From Luteimonas rhizosphaerae (GTDB lineage: Bacteria; Pseudomonadota; Gammaproteobacteria; Xanthomonadales; Xanthomonadaceae), in the NCBI RefSeq assembly GCF_002849595.1, contig NZ_NRQR01000013.1, positions 62,001 to 126,000 of the forward strand: 64,000 nt of DNA, read 5' to 3'. Below are positions 1 through 11,179 of this stretch, piece after piece. Each line of letters opens with the position of its first letter. Within the stretch, counting starts at the first letter, position 1. Both the position numbers and the translations under genes were made by a program. The notes beneath the pieces are model-generated. The model had not been told where the DNA came from. It did not search any database and saw nothing but the letters and a program-made list of their open reading frames with translations.

Positions 1-428
1 GGCGGCGGCAACACGGCACCCAGCGGACTGCCCGGCCGTTCGGCGACGACGAGGTGGGCCAGATCCAGCAACGACGTCCAGCGCGACCAGGACGGCAGGC
101 CGAGGAAACTGTCGGCGCCGACCAGCCACGCCAGCGGCTGGACCGGACCGAGCGTCGCGCGCAGGGCCTGCAGGGTGTCGACGGTGTAGCTGCGACCGCT
201 GCGTTCAAACTCGAACCGGTCCAGCACGAGACGGGATTCACCGGCGATCGCACGCTCGATCATCGCCGCGCGCTGTGCCGCGGGCGCGCCGGGCGGCGGA
301 CGGTGGGGCGGATCGGCGGCGGGCATCAGACGGACCGGGCAGGCCAGCGCATCGCGCGCGGCGCGTGCGATCGCAAGATGGCCCGTGTGGATCGGATCGA
401 AGGTGCCGCCGTAGACCAAATGCAGCAC
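1..428 (-). CDS. nadD: Nicotinate-nucleotide adenylyltransferase (partial, runs off the left edge)
   Basis: Transfers AMP from ATP to nicotinate mononucleotide, making deamido-NAD in cytoplasmic NAD synthesis. About 142 codons of the N-terminal part are present. The nucleotidyltransferase signature GGTFDPIHTGH lies at residues 7-17, and a conserved WLVGADSF segment follows near residue 100. The C-terminal part with the second ATP-binding motif is outside the window. The GTG at 428 is chosen because it begins 5 nt after the holA stop and gives the usual short leader before the signature. An in-frame TTG at 419 is the alternative. The order leuS-lptE-holA-nadD matches the classic gammaproteobacterial cluster, so cotranscription is likely. 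Confidence 0.93.
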   Translation of the reverse strand, partial: MLHLVYGGTFDPIHTGHLAIARAARDALACPVRLMPAADPPHRPPPGAPAAQRAAMIERAIAGESRLVLDRFEFERSGRSYTVDTLQALRATLGPVQPLAWLVGADSFLGLPSWSRWTSLLDLAHLVVAERPGSPLGAVLPP

Positions 429-433
429 AGAAG

Positions 434-1480
434 TCAGGCCGCGAGCAGCGCGCCGGCCCTGGCGTCGGCGACCGCGACCAGCAGCCGCTCGAGCACGATC
501 CACGCGTCGACCGGATCCTGTCCCGGCCGGCCGCGGCCCTTGGCGATGCGATCGATGCGCCCGGCTTCGACCACGAACCGTTCCCAGCGCGCGGCGGGAT
601 GCCGCTGCAGGGCGCGACGGTAAACCGCCTGCTTCGCATCCCAGATGCGCTGCGCCTTGAACTCGGCCGCCATGTTGCCGCCGCGCGCCTGGGCCTGGGC
701 CAGCGTCGCCGCGCGGGTGAGCTCCATGACGATCATGCCCATCAGCGCCGGGATCGCATCGCCTTCGGCGCGCAGGCCGGCGAGCATCCGCGACGCCTGC
801 GCCGGCTGGCCGTTGAGCGCCGCGTCGATCAGCCGGAACACGTCGAAGCGAGCGGCGTCGGCGACCAGCGCCTCCATGCGCGCCGCATCCAGCGTGCCGC
901 CATCGGCGAGCAGCGCGAGCTTGTCGACCTCCTGCGCGGCGGCCAGCAGATTGCCGTCGACACGCGCGGCCAGGCTCTGGACCGCGGCATGGTCGGCCAG
1001 CACGTGGCGGCTGCGCAGGCGCGCTTCGATCCAGCTTTCGAGTTCGTGCGGCTTGACCTGCCAGGCGACGACGAGATGCCCGACCGCGGCGATCGCCTCG
1101 CTCCACTTGCCGCCGTGCTGGCGGCTCCATTCGCCGCCGGTGACCAGCAGGGTGACGTCGGCGGGCGGATCGGCGCAGAACCCGGCGATCACCTGGGCGC
1201 CTTCCTTGCCCGGCTTGGTCGTGGGCAGACGTACTTCCACCAGGCGCCGCGACGCGAACAGGCTGGGGGCGCGGAACGTCGCCTCGAGCCCGTTCCAGTC
1301 GATGTCGCGGCCCTCGGGCTCGAACACCTCGCGCTCGGCGACGCCCTGCTTGCGCGCGGCCGCGCGGACCGCGTCGGCGGCCTCGAGCACCCGCAGCGGT
1401 TCCGGACCTGCGATCAGATACGCCGGCCGCAGCGGCTCGCGGTCGAGCTGCGCGGACAGGCGTTCGGGTGTCAGCTCCAC
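434..1480 (-). CDS. holA: DNA polymerase III subunit delta
   Basis: Delta subunit of the clamp loader, which opens the beta sliding clamp and loads it on primed DNA. The protein has 348 residues, close to the E. coli length of about 343. An AAA-like N-terminal region carries the delta-typical opening AYLIAGPEPL near residues 20-29. A helical C-terminal collar region contains the family-typical stretch around VDGNLLAAAQEVDKLALL near residue 180. It sits 31 nt downstream of lptE and 5 nt upstream of nadD, consistent with a single leuS-lptE-holA-nadD transcript. Confidence 0.95.
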   Translation of the reverse strand: MELTPERLSAQLDREPLRPAYLIAGPEPLRVLEAADAVRAAARKQGVAEREVFEPEGRDIDWNGLEATFRAPSLFASRRLVEVRLPTTKPGKEGAQVIAGFCADPPADVTLLVTGGEWSRQHGGKWSEAIAAVGHLVVAWQVKPHELESWIEARLRSRHVLADHAAVQSLAARVDGNLLAAAQEVDKLALLADGGTLDAARMEALVADAARFDVFRLIDAALNGQPAQASRMLAGLRAEGDAIPALMGMIVMELTRAATLAQAQARGGNMAAEFKAQRIWDAKQAVYRRALQRHPAARWERFVVEAGRIDRIAKGRGRPGQDPVDAWIVLERLLVAVADARAGALLAA

Positions 1481-1511
1481 GACGGCCGCGTGGCGATGGC
1501 GCGCCGCGGGT

Positions 1512-2042
1512 TCACTCGGCGGCGCGGAGCTGCGGATTGCGGAACACGGCGTCGACGCGGCGGAGGATCGAAGCGCTCATCTCGCGTTCCATCTCTGCCG
1601 ACAGCAGGTCGCGCTCGGAATCGGTACCGATCGCCTGCGTCGGAATCGACAGGTAATCGCGCGCGAGCTCGATCGCCTGCGCCGGCACGATGTCCTCGCC
1701 GTCCGCGTCGACCATCGAGAACACGACGCCATAGCGCAGCGTGAACTCCTGCGCACGCCCCTGGGCGTCGATGCTCAACGGCGTCGAAGCCCAGCGTTCC
1801 GACTCGATCCGCAACGTCGCCACGTCGGTCTGGCTGGCGCTGGCACGCTGCACACCCGCGCTGTCCAGCGACCGGTTCAGCAACTGGGCGAGACCGCTGT
1901 ACCGGTCGCGCGCCGTCACCTTCACCGGCCCGAGATCCGGCGGCAACGTCAGCGCGTTGCGCAGGTGGAAACCGCAGGCCGGCAGCAGGAGCACGAGGCC
2001 GAGGGCGGCGAGACGGATCGAAAACGGGCGGAGTCGGTTCAT
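1512..2042 (-). CDS. lptE: LPS-assembly lipoprotein LptE
   Basis: Outer-membrane lipoprotein that plugs and folds the LptD barrel for lipopolysaccharide insertion. The protein has 176 residues. A basic N-terminus and hydrophobic stretch end in the lipobox LLPAC with Cys23 as the lipidation site, immediately followed by GFHLR, the hallmark start of mature LptE. The central part includes the expected segment LNRSLDSAGV. It lies between leuS and holA as in other gammaproteobacteria, which strengthens a call that is hard to make from sequence identity alone. Confidence 0.93.
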   Translation of the reverse strand: MNRLRPFSIRLAALGLVLLLPACGFHLRNALTLPPDLGPVKVTARDRYSGLAQLLNRSLDSAGVQRASASQTDVATLRIESERWASTPLSIDAQGRAQEFTLRYGVVFSMVDADGEDIVPAQAIELARDYLSIPTQAIGTDSERDLLSAEMEREMSASILRRVDAVFRNPQLRAAE

Positions 2043-2108
2043 GCGCGAAGTCTGGACGAGGCGGAAGGGGGCGGCAAGCAGCGATGGACGGGCAGCGGAA
2101 CGCCCGGT

Positions 2109-4901
<2,793 letters not shown>

Positions 4902-4989
4902 CTACCGCAGGGGCTGGGGCGCCGCCACGCGGACCGCGCGCGCCTGGTGGCCCTCCGGAGGCGGCCGACGCGACCCCTGCATCGCCCGC

Positions 4990-4995
4990 TACAAT
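4990..4995 (+). promoter_or_regulatory. Candidate -10 element upstream of the GGDEF gene
   Basis: The hexamer TACAAT (5 of 6 matches to the sigma70 -10 consensus) stands out in GC-rich sequence 20 nt before the GTG start at 5015. No good -35 element is visible. If it is used, the 5' leader is only about 12 nt long. Confidence 0.3.
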
Positions 4996-5014
4996 CCGGT
5001 GCCTGCTTTGCCGA

Positions 5015-6733
5015 GTGTGTCCTCTGTCCAACTCGTCTTCCCGGTTCAAGTCCTATCGGCTGCCTGCGTTCGCACTGGCGCTGCTGCTGCTCATCGGCAC
5101 CGGCGCGGCGAGCGTCGTGGGCGTCGAGAACCTGCGCGCCAGCAACGCCTGGATCGAACACACCTACCGCGTGCTCAACCGGATCGAGGTCGTCGATCAA
5201 CTGGTGCGCAGCAGCGAGGCCAGCGGCCGCGCCTACCGCCTGACCGGGCATCCCGAATTCCGCCAGCAGTACCTGCGGGTCGTGCCCGGCGTCGAACGCG
5301 AAGTCGGCGCGCTGGTCGCCCTGACCGCCGACAACCCGGTCCAGGCGCCGCGGGCGCGGGTGCTGCAGGCCCTGGTGCGGACCCACATGGCGGAGCTGCA
5401 GCGGCTGCACGACATCCAGGAGATGTTCGACATGGAGGCCGCGCGGACGGCGACCGACGCCACCCGCGCGCTCACCCAATGGCGCCGCATCGAGGACGTC
5501 AGCGCACAGATGCGCGACGAGGAGACCCGCCTGCTGACCGAGCGCGAGGCCCGCAGCCAGCGCGCCGCGGTCTGGCTGACCGTGCTGGTGGTGCTCGGCA
5601 CGCTGGTGTCGGCCGGCCTGATGATCTGGCTGATGTGGAATGTGACCCACGAGAACCGGCGCGCGCAGACGCTCGAGCGCGAGGCGCGCGACGCCTTCCA
5701 CGAAATGGCCCTGAGCATGGCCAAGGCCGACCGGCTGTCACAGCAGCGGCACCAGCTGAGCCGCTATTCCGGCCTGCTGCAGAGCTGCGAGACGCGCGAC
5801 GAGATCGTGCGGCTCACCGGCGACACCCTCGCCGGCCTGATTCCCGGCGTCAGTGGCCAGTGCTATCTGCTGCGCGCCTCGCAGAACTTCTACGAGAGCA
5901 TCGCCACCTTCGGCGACGCGACGATCAGCAGCGCCGACATGCTGCTGCCCAACCAGTGCTGGGCGCTGCGGCGCGGACAGCCGCATCACCTGCCTGCCGG
6001 CGCCGGCGGCATGCGCTGCGATCATCTGGATGCCGAAGCCCCGCTACCCGCAACGTCTAGCCTGTGCCTGCCGCTGGTCGCGCAGGGCGCGGCGATCGGC
6101 CTGCTGCACATCAGCGCGCCCGCCGACGGCATGATCGACGACGGCGATACCGCGATCGTCGGCCAGATCGCCGAGCAACTGGGCCTGGCGATCGTCAACC
6201 TGCAGCTGCGCGAGACCCTGCGCACGCAGTCGCTGCGCGACCCGCTGACCGGTCTGTTCAACCGCCGGTATCTCGAGGAAAACCTCTCGCGCGAGCTGCA
6301 GCGCTGCGAACGCCGCGGGCTGCCGTTGTCGGTGCTGATGCTCGACGTCGACCACTTCAAGCGCTTCAACGACAGCCACGGCCATGCCGCCGGCGACGCG
6401 CTGCTGAGCCAGGTCGGCCGCCTGATCCAGAGCCGGGTGCGCAGCGAGGACATCGCCTGCCGCTACGGCGGCGAAGAGTTCACCGTCGTCATGCCGGAGA
6501 TGGACGCCGAAGGCGCGTGCCAGCGCGCCGACGAGATCCGCACCGCGATCGAGACCGCCACCGTGCTGCACCTGCGGCAGACGCTCGGGCCGGTGACCAT
6601 TTCGATCGGCATCGCGACCTATCCCCACGACGGCGCCACCGCCGAACTGCTGCAGCAGATGGCCGACGCGACGCTCTATCGCGCCAAGGCCGAAGGCCGC
6701 AACCGCGTGCTGCACGCCTCGCACCGGTCCTGA
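5015..6733 (+). CDS. Membrane CHASE3/GAF/GGDEF diguanylate cyclase
   Basis: Predicted to make cyclic di-GMP from two GTP in response to a periplasmic and a cytoplasmic signal. Of 572 residues, a first membrane helix lies near 15-35, a CHASE3-like helical periplasmic domain at about 36-184, a second helix at about 186-210, a GAF-like domain at about 245-400 and a GGDEF domain at about 405-570. The active-site motif GGEEF is at 485-489, and the inhibitory-site motif RSED lies five residues before it. Both look intact, so active synthesis with product inhibition is expected. The start is a GTG with a weak ribosome site. No EAL domain is present. The ligand is unknown. Confidence 0.9.
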   Translation: MCPLSNSSSRFKSYRLPAFALALLLLIGTGAASVVGVENLRASNAWIEHTYRVLNRIEVVDQLVRSSEASGRAYRLTGHPEFRQQYLRVVPGVEREVGALVALTADNPVQAPRARVLQALVRTHMAELQRLHDIQEMFDMEAARTATDATRALTQWRRIEDVSAQMRDEETRLLTEREARSQRAAVWLTVLVVLGTLVSAGLMIWLMWNVTHENRRAQTLEREARDAFHEMALSMAKADRLSQQRHQLSRYSGLLQSCETRDEIVRLTGDTLAGLIPGVSGQCYLLRASQNFYESIATFGDATISSADMLLPNQCWALRRGQPHHLPAGAGGMRCDHLDAEAPLPATSSLCLPLVAQGAAIGLLHISAPADGMIDDGDTAIVGQIAEQLGLAIVNLQLRETLRTQSLRDPLTGLFNRRYLEENLSRELQRCERRGLPLSVLMLDVDHFKRFNDSHGHAAGDALLSQVGRLIQSRVRSEDIACRYGGEEFTVVMPEMDAEGACQRADEIRTAIETATVLHLRQTLGPVTISIGIATYPHDGATAELLQQMADATLYRAKAEGRNRVLHASHRS

Positions 6734-6757
6734 GCCCTGCCCGCGCGGCCCGCCGCG

Positions 6758-6766
6758 TGCTTCAAT
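6758..6766 (+). promoter_or_regulatory. Candidate extended -10 promoter of the amidohydrolase gene
   Basis: TGCTTCAAT fits an extended -10 (TGn plus a 4 of 6 hexamer) and lies 31 nt before the ATG at 6798. No clear -35 is seen. It resembles elements before several other genes in this window. Confidence 0.3.
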
Positions 6767-6797
6767 CCGGGACCTGCCGCCGCTTCCGGAGATCCGC

Positions 6798-8132
6798 ATG
6801 GCCCGTCGTTCCCGCGCCCCGTCCCTCGCCCTGCTCGCCACCGCCCTGCTGCTGCCCGCGTGCGCATTCGCCGCGGACCGCACCGCCGTGCACTGCGAGC
6901 GGCTGTTCGACGCGCGCAGCGGGCGCATGCTCGGCGAGCACACGATCCTGGTCGACGCAGGCCGCATCGCCGAGGTAATCCCGGGCCGCGCCAAGCTCGA
7001 GGGCGACGTCGCATCGATCGTGCTCGGCGACCGCACCTGCATGCCCGGCTGGACCGATCTGCATGTCCACCTGGGGTCCGAATCCAGTCCGCAGAGCTAT
7101 TCCGAAGGCTTCCGCCTCGATCCGGTCGACTTCGCCTTCCGCGCCGTCGGCTACGCCGACAAGACGCTGCAGGCCGGCTTCACCACGGTCCGCGATCTCG
7201 GCGGCGAGGTCAGCCTGCACCTGCGCGATGCGATCAACCAGGGGCTGGTGCACGGTCCGCGGATCTTCGCCGCCGGCAAGTCCATCGCCACGACCGGCGG
7301 TCACGCCGATCCGAGCAACGGCTACAACTCGATGCTGTCGCACCTGATGGGGCCGCCCGGGCCGACCGAAGGCGTGATCAATTCCGTCGACGATGCGCGC
7401 CAGGCCGTGCGCCAGCGCTACAAGGACGGCAGCGACGTCATCAAGATCACCGCGACCGGCGGCGTGCTGAGCTACGCGAAATCGGGCGACGCGCCGCAGT
7501 TCACCGTCGACGAGATCCGGACCATCGTCGACACGGCGAAGGACTACGGCTACACGGTCGCCGCGCATGCCCACGGCACCGAGGGCATGAAGCGCGCGGT
7601 CGAGGCCGGCGTCACCAGCATCGAACACGGCACGCTGATGGACGACGAGGTCATGCGCCTGATGAAGCAGCGCGGCACCTGGTACGTGCCGACGATCTAC
7701 GCCGGCCGCTTCGTCGCCGACAAGGCGAAACAGCCGGGTTACTTTCCCGAAGTCGTCCGGCCCAAGGCCGCGGCGATCGGCGCCCAGCTGCAGGCCACCG
7801 CCGAGCGCGCCTACCGCGCCGGCGTGCCGATCGCCTTCGGCACCGATCAGGGCGTGGGCCCGCACGGCGACAATGCGCGCGAGTTCGTCTACATGGTCGA
7901 AGCCGGGATCCCGGCCGCGTATGCGCTGCAGTCGGCGACGCTGCATGCGGCGACCGTGCTCGGCGTCGACGACCAGGGGGTCATCGAAGCCGGCAGGCGC
8001 GCCGACATCATCGCGATGCCCGGTGATCCGCTCGCCGACATCAACGCCGTGCTGGGCGTCGATTTCGTCATGAAGGAAGGCCGCGTGTTCCGCCAGCCCG
8101 ACGCCGACGCAGCGCCCGTCGCGATCGAGTAA
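6798..8132 (+). CDS. Exported metal-dependent amidohydrolase (imidazolonepropionase/prolidase-like)
   Basis: A metal-dependent hydrolase of the amidohydrolase superfamily, 444 residues. The N-terminal export signal contains LLPACAFA, readable either as a lipobox at Cys22 or as a signal peptidase I site after AFA. Metal-site motifs are present in order: HVH with H89 and H91, the probable carboxylated lysine K216 in [12 protein letters not shown] near 256, EHG near 278 and the catalytic TDQG with D350. This arrangement is shared by the subgroup that includes bacterial dipeptidases acting on C-terminal Lys/Arg or Pro peptides. The substrate cannot be fixed from sequence. The gene appears monocistronic, between a diguanylate cyclase and a convergent membrane-protein operon. 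Confidence 0.87.
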   Translation: MARRSRAPSLALLATALLLPACAFAADRTAVHCERLFDARSGRMLGEHTILVDAGRIAEVIPGRAKLEGDVASIVLGDRTCMPGWTDLHVHLGSESSPQSYSEGFRLDPVDFAFRAVGYADKTLQAGFTTVRDLGGEVSLHLRDAINQGLVHGPRIFAAGKSIATTGGHADPSNGYNSMLSHLMGPPGPTEGVINSVDDARQAVRQRYKDGSDVIKITATGGVLSYAKSGDAPQFTVDEIRTIVDTAKDYGYTVAAHAHGTEGMKRAVEAGVTSIEHGTLMDDEVMRLMKQRGTWYVPTIYAGRFVADKAKQPGYFPEVVRPKAAAIGAQLQATAERAYRAGVPIAFGTDQGVGPHGDNAREFVYMVEAGIPAAYALQSATLHAATVLGVDDQGVIEAGRRADIIAMPGDPLADINAVLGVDFVMKEGRVFRQPDADAAPVAIE

Positions 8133-8138
8133 CGGGCG

Positions 8139-8717
8139 TCAGCGGCGCGGCAGGCGCCAGGCCAGCCACAGCGTCCACGCCCACCAGCACGCGAGCACCA
8201 CCCGTTCGGCGATGCCGGGGCCGAGCAGCCCCGGCGCCAGCAGGCACAGGCCGACGACACCGGCCAGCAGCAGCGCCGGCCACCGCACCGCGCGCAATGC
8301 CAGGCCGGACAGCAGCGCCCCGGCCGCGAACGCCAGGTTCCACAGCATCCAGGCCACCGCGTGCCAGCGGCTCGTACCGGCGTCGAGTTCGAGCGGATCG
8401 AGTGCGAACGCGCCCTGCGCCGCGAATGCCAGCGCCGCCAGCAGCATCAGCCGCAAGGCGATGCCGCCGACCAGGCCGGTGCCGGCGGGCAGACCCGTGC
8501 GCAGGCGCATCGCGACGCCGGCGACGACCACACCCGGCGCGCCCCAGACCAGCAGATTGAACATCCAGGCCAGCGGCAGGCCGGCGGCGCCCGGCAAGGC
8601 GAGCGGGGCGCCGGGCGGCAGGGCCGTCATCGCCGCGAAGGCCAGCAGCGTCAGCAGGCTGCACGCGTGCGCCGCCGCGACGGCGCGCCACAACCGCGAG
8701 CCGTTCAAGCCGCCCAC
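8139..8717 (-). CDS. Hypothetical integral membrane protein (third gene of XRE operon)
   Basis: I do not recognise the family. The product has 192 residues with about six hydrophobic segments rich in Ala, Leu and Gly, short loops and an arginine-rich C-terminus (WRLPRR), consistent with a cytoplasmic tail. No catalytic motif is visible. Its start overlaps the end of the XRE regulator gene by 13 nt, which implies translational coupling and membership of the three-gene operon at 8139-9581. A role linked to the other membrane protein of the operon is an inference from context only. Confidence 0.72.
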   Translation of the reverse strand: MGGLNGSRLWRAVAAAHACSLLTLLAFAAMTALPPGAPLALPGAAGLPLAWMFNLLVWGAPGVVVAGVAMRLRTGLPAGTGLVGGIALRLMLLAALAFAAQGAFALDPLELDAGTSRWHAVAWMLWNLAFAAGALLSGLALRAVRWPALLLAGVVGLCLLAPGLLGPGIAERVVLACWWAWTLWLAWRLPRR

Positions 8718-8920
8718 CGGAACACGTCCTCGACGCCGACACCGAACGTGCGTGCGATCCGGAACGCGAGTTCCAGCGACGGCGCATACCGGCCTGCTTC
8801 CAGCGCGATGATCGTCTGCCGCGTGACCCGGCAGGCATCGGCCAACGCCTGCTGGGTCATCTCGCCCCGTTCGAATCGCAGGCGTCGGATCTCGTTGGCG
8901 ATGGGGGTGCCGCCGCTCAC
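8705..8920 (-). CDS. Small XRE-family transcriptional regulator
   Basis: A 71-residue protein made almost entirely of one helix-turn-helix domain. The recognition unit spans about residues 21-47 ([21 protein letters not shown]), followed by the typical [18 protein letters not shown] end of the fold. There is no sensor domain, so it probably works as a simple DNA-binding repressor. The start is a GTG at 8920, 22 nt after the stop of the upstream membrane-protein gene, and its end overlaps the downstream membrane-protein gene. Two AT-rich inverted repeats at the operon promoter (9606-9656) are plausible operators, suggesting autoregulation. Small XRE proteins paired with membrane proteins are common, but their signals are mostly unknown. 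Confidence 0.88.
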   Translation of the reverse strand: MSGGTPIANEIRRLRFERGEMTQQALADACRVTRQTIIALEAGRYAPSLELAFRIARTFGVGVEDVFRWAA

Positions 8921-8942
8921 AGGCCTGTTCCTTTATCGCAGG

Positions 8943-9581
8943 TCACGCTGCGTCCCGACGATCGTGCCAGTACAGGGCCGCCGTCGCTGCGTACTCGACC
9001 AGCCAGCCGCACATCAGCAACAGGATCAACAGATTGGCGATCATGAAATGCGTGGCCCAAGCCAGGCGCTCCACCGGAGACAGACCCAGCGTCACCGCCA
9101 GCGCGACGACAGCGAACACAAGCGCGGCGCGGCCCCACCCGGCAGCGCGCGCTTCGATGTCGCGGTCGCGCTCGTCGGACTGCACGTGTCCGTTCCAGCG
9201 AGCGGCCAGCACCCGCGACAGCACGGTCCAGGCGATCAGCAGCACGACCAGATTGCGCACCACCACGCGGGAATGCGGGGCATGCGGAATCGACTCGCTG
9301 CCGAACACATGCAGCTTGCTGACGAAATACAACGTAGCCACACACATGAAAACGGTGCCAATCCAGGCCTGCCACTCGCCCGGCGCCATCCCCTGCTCGA
9401 GCTCGCCGCGCGGCATCGTCGAAACCTGATAGAGCGCTAGCCACGCCGTGCCGACCAGCAGGACCGAGCCCAGCATCCCGACGTCGACGCCAAGTCGCGT
9501 AGTGCGACCCGCCAACAACAGCCAGAGAGCGAGGCCGGCCAGCAGCAACATTCCCGTCCATTTCCATCGGCGCCAGACCAT
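8943..9581 (-). CDS. Hypothetical membrane protein (first gene of XRE operon)
   Basis: A 212-residue protein with about six hydrophobic helices. They are arranged as two N-terminal helices, a pair around residues 72-125, and two C-terminal ones ending near 205. A cytoplasmic charged loop SDERDRDIEARA around residue 135 resembles the loop seen in small four-to-six helix proteins of the DUF2178 type that accompany XRE regulators. That assignment is tentative. It is the first gene after the palindromic promoter at 9606-9656 and is followed by the XRE regulator gene. Confidence 0.72.
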   Translation of the reverse strand: MVWRRWKWTGMLLLAGLALWLLLAGRTTRLGVDVGMLGSVLLVGTAWLALYQVSTMPRGELEQGMAPGEWQAWIGTVFMCVATLYFVSKLHVFGSESIPHAPHSRVVVRNLVVLLIAWTVLSRVLAARWNGHVQSDERDRDIEARAAGWGRAALVFAVVALAVTLGLSPVERLAWATHFMIANLLILLLMCGWLVEYAATAALYWHDRRDAA

Positions 9582-9605
9582 GGTGTCAACTCCAGCAGAC
9601 TCAAA

Positions 9606-9656
9606 GTAAAAAATAATTTACATCCCCAATGCGGCATGTCAACTATTTTTGACATG
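9606..9656 (-). promoter_or_regulatory. Sigma70-type promoter overlapped by two inverted repeats
   Basis: On the minus strand a perfect -35 TTGACA (9642-9637) is followed after 16 nt by TAAATT (9620-9615) as the -10. The -35 lies in one arm of a perfect 8-bp inverted repeat, CATGTCAA and TTGACATG with a 6-nt spacer (9635-9656). A second inverted repeat, GTAAA and TTTAC (9606-9621), overlaps the -10. The AT-rich stretch is conspicuous in this GC-rich window. It drives the membrane protein/XRE operon and probably carries the binding sites of the encoded regulator. Confidence 0.7.
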
Positions 9657-9734
9657 GTTGTATCCTGCGCCGGCGCCGCCATGCTTCGGTATCGGCGCCA
9701 GGCGCCTTCCCCACGACCGCCCACGGAACCCTGC

Positions 9735-10625
9735 ATGCTCTTCAACGGCAACGCCCCCGCTCCCGCTTCCGCCCCCTCCGCGCACGTGTTCGACGCGACA
9801 ACCGCGACCTTCGAGACCGAGGTGCTGCAGACATCGCTGCAGACGCCGGTACTGGTCGATTTCTGGGCCGAGTGGTGCGAACCCTGCAAGACGCTCGTGC
9901 CGGTGCTCGAGAAGCTGGCGGCCGAATACAACGGCGCGTTCGTGCTCGCCAAGGTCGATGTCGACAAGGAACAGCAGATCGCGGCTGCGTTCCAGATCCG
10001 TTCGGTGCCGACGGTGTTTCTGCTGGTCGGCGGGCAGCCGGTCGACGGTTTCCCCGGAGCCCTGCCGGAAGGCGAGATCCGCGCGTTCCTCGAACGCCAC
10101 GGGATCGTGCCGGCGGACGCTGCCCCCGCGGAAGATGTCGCCCCCGTGCCGCTGGATCCCAGGGCGGAGGCCGAACGCCTGCGTGGCGAAATCGCCGCAG
10201 CGCCGGACAAGGACGAACTCAAGCTCGACCTCGCGCTGGCGCTGCTGCAGACCGGCGACACGGCGGAAGCCGAACAGTTGCTCGACGGCCTGCCGGCGAA
10301 CCTGTCGACCGACGACCGTGCGGTGAAGGCACGTGCGCGCCTCGGCTTCGCGACGGTGCTGGCCGGCGCGCCGTCGATCGATGCCCTGCAGGCGACGATC
10401 GCAGCGGATACCGCCGATCTGCGCGCGCGCCACCTGCTCGGCGTGCACCACATCGTCGCCGGCGACGCGGAAGCGGGACTCGCGCAATTCATCGAAGTCC
10501 TGCAGCGCGACCGCGATTTCGACGACGGCCTGCCGCGCAAGGCGCTGATCGATGCGTTCCGGATCCTCGACGACGCCGAGCTCGTCGGCCGCTACCGCCG
10601 CAAGATGGCGTCGCTGCTGTTCTGA
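9735..10625 (+). CDS. cnoX: Thioredoxin/TPR chaperedoxin (CnoX/YbbN family)
   Basis: Cytoplasmic protein-folding factor that joins a thioredoxin domain to tetratricopeptide-like repeats. Of 296 residues, the thioredoxin fold covers about 15-130 with the redox motif WCEPC at 47-51, and the TPR part covers about 135-290. E. coli CnoX lacks a normal CxxC motif, but here both cysteines are present, so dithiol exchange is possible. The ATG at 9735 (MLFNGNAP) is chosen because the reading frame upstream of it runs back into the operator palindrome at 9635-9656. It is divergent from the XRE operon. Confidence 0.9.
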   Translation: MLFNGNAPAPASAPSAHVFDATTATFETEVLQTSLQTPVLVDFWAEWCEPCKTLVPVLEKLAAEYNGAFVLAKVDVDKEQQIAAAFQIRSVPTVFLLVGGQPVDGFPGALPEGEIRAFLERHGIVPADAAPAEDVAPVPLDPRAEAERLRGEIAAAPDKDELKLDLALALLQTGDTAEAEQLLDGLPANLSTDDRAVKARARLGFATVLAGAPSIDALQATIAADTADLRARHLLGVHHIVAGDAEAGLAQFIEVLQRDRDFDDGLPRKALIDAFRILDDAELVGRYRRKMASLLF

Positions 10626-10696
10626 TCGGGCGCATCCGGGCGCGTGCGCGCCGTCGCGTCTGGCAAGATCGGCGTCCCCTCGCCGATCGTACGCTC

Positions 10697-11179
10697 ATGA
10701 CACCGCGCCGTTTCCGCCTGCTGATGAACCTGTGGCCGCCGTTCCTGTTCGCGGGCATCCGCGTGACCCGGATCGACGACGGCTTCCGGCATGCGCGCGT
10801 CGAGCTGCGCCAGCGCTGGTTCAACCGCAATTACGTCGGCACGCACTTCGGCGGCAGCCTGTTCGCGATGACCGATCCGTTCTGGATGATCATGACGCTG
10901 CGCGCGCTCGGCAAGGACCACGTGGTCTGGGACAAGGCCGGCGAGATCGAGTTCATCCGCCCGGGCCGGGGCACCGTGCACGCGGCCTTCGATCTCGACG
11001 ACGTCACCGTCGAGACGATCCGCGCCGCGACCGCCGATGGCCGCAAGCACCTGCACTGGTTCACGACCGACGTGCTCGACGCCTCGGGCGAACCGGTCGC
11101 CCGCGTGCGCAAGCAGGTCTACGTGCGCCGCAAGCGACGCAGCGGTCAGTCGGACGCCGCCGTCGATTCGACGAGATAG
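10697..11179 (+). CDS. DUF4442 hotdog-fold thioesterase-like protein
   Basis: A 160-residue protein of the DUF4442 family, which shares the hotdog fold of acyl-CoA thioesterases. Typical features are the opening NLWPPFLFAGI, the segment RNYVGTHFGGSLFAM near residues 45-60 and the following DPFWM. The substrate is unknown. A role in acyl-CoA or lipid turnover is inferred from fold only. Its last 34 nt overlap the end of the convergent hypothetical gene at 11146-12474, an unusually deep tail-to-tail overlap. Confidence 0.85.
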   Translation: MTPRRFRLLMNLWPPFLFAGIRVTRIDDGFRHARVELRQRWFNRNYVGTHFGGSLFAMTDPFWMIMTLRALGKDHVVWDKAGEIEFIRPGRGTVHAAFDLDDVTVETIRAATADGRKHLHWFTTDVLDASGEPVARVRKQVYVRRKRRSGQSDAAVDSTR

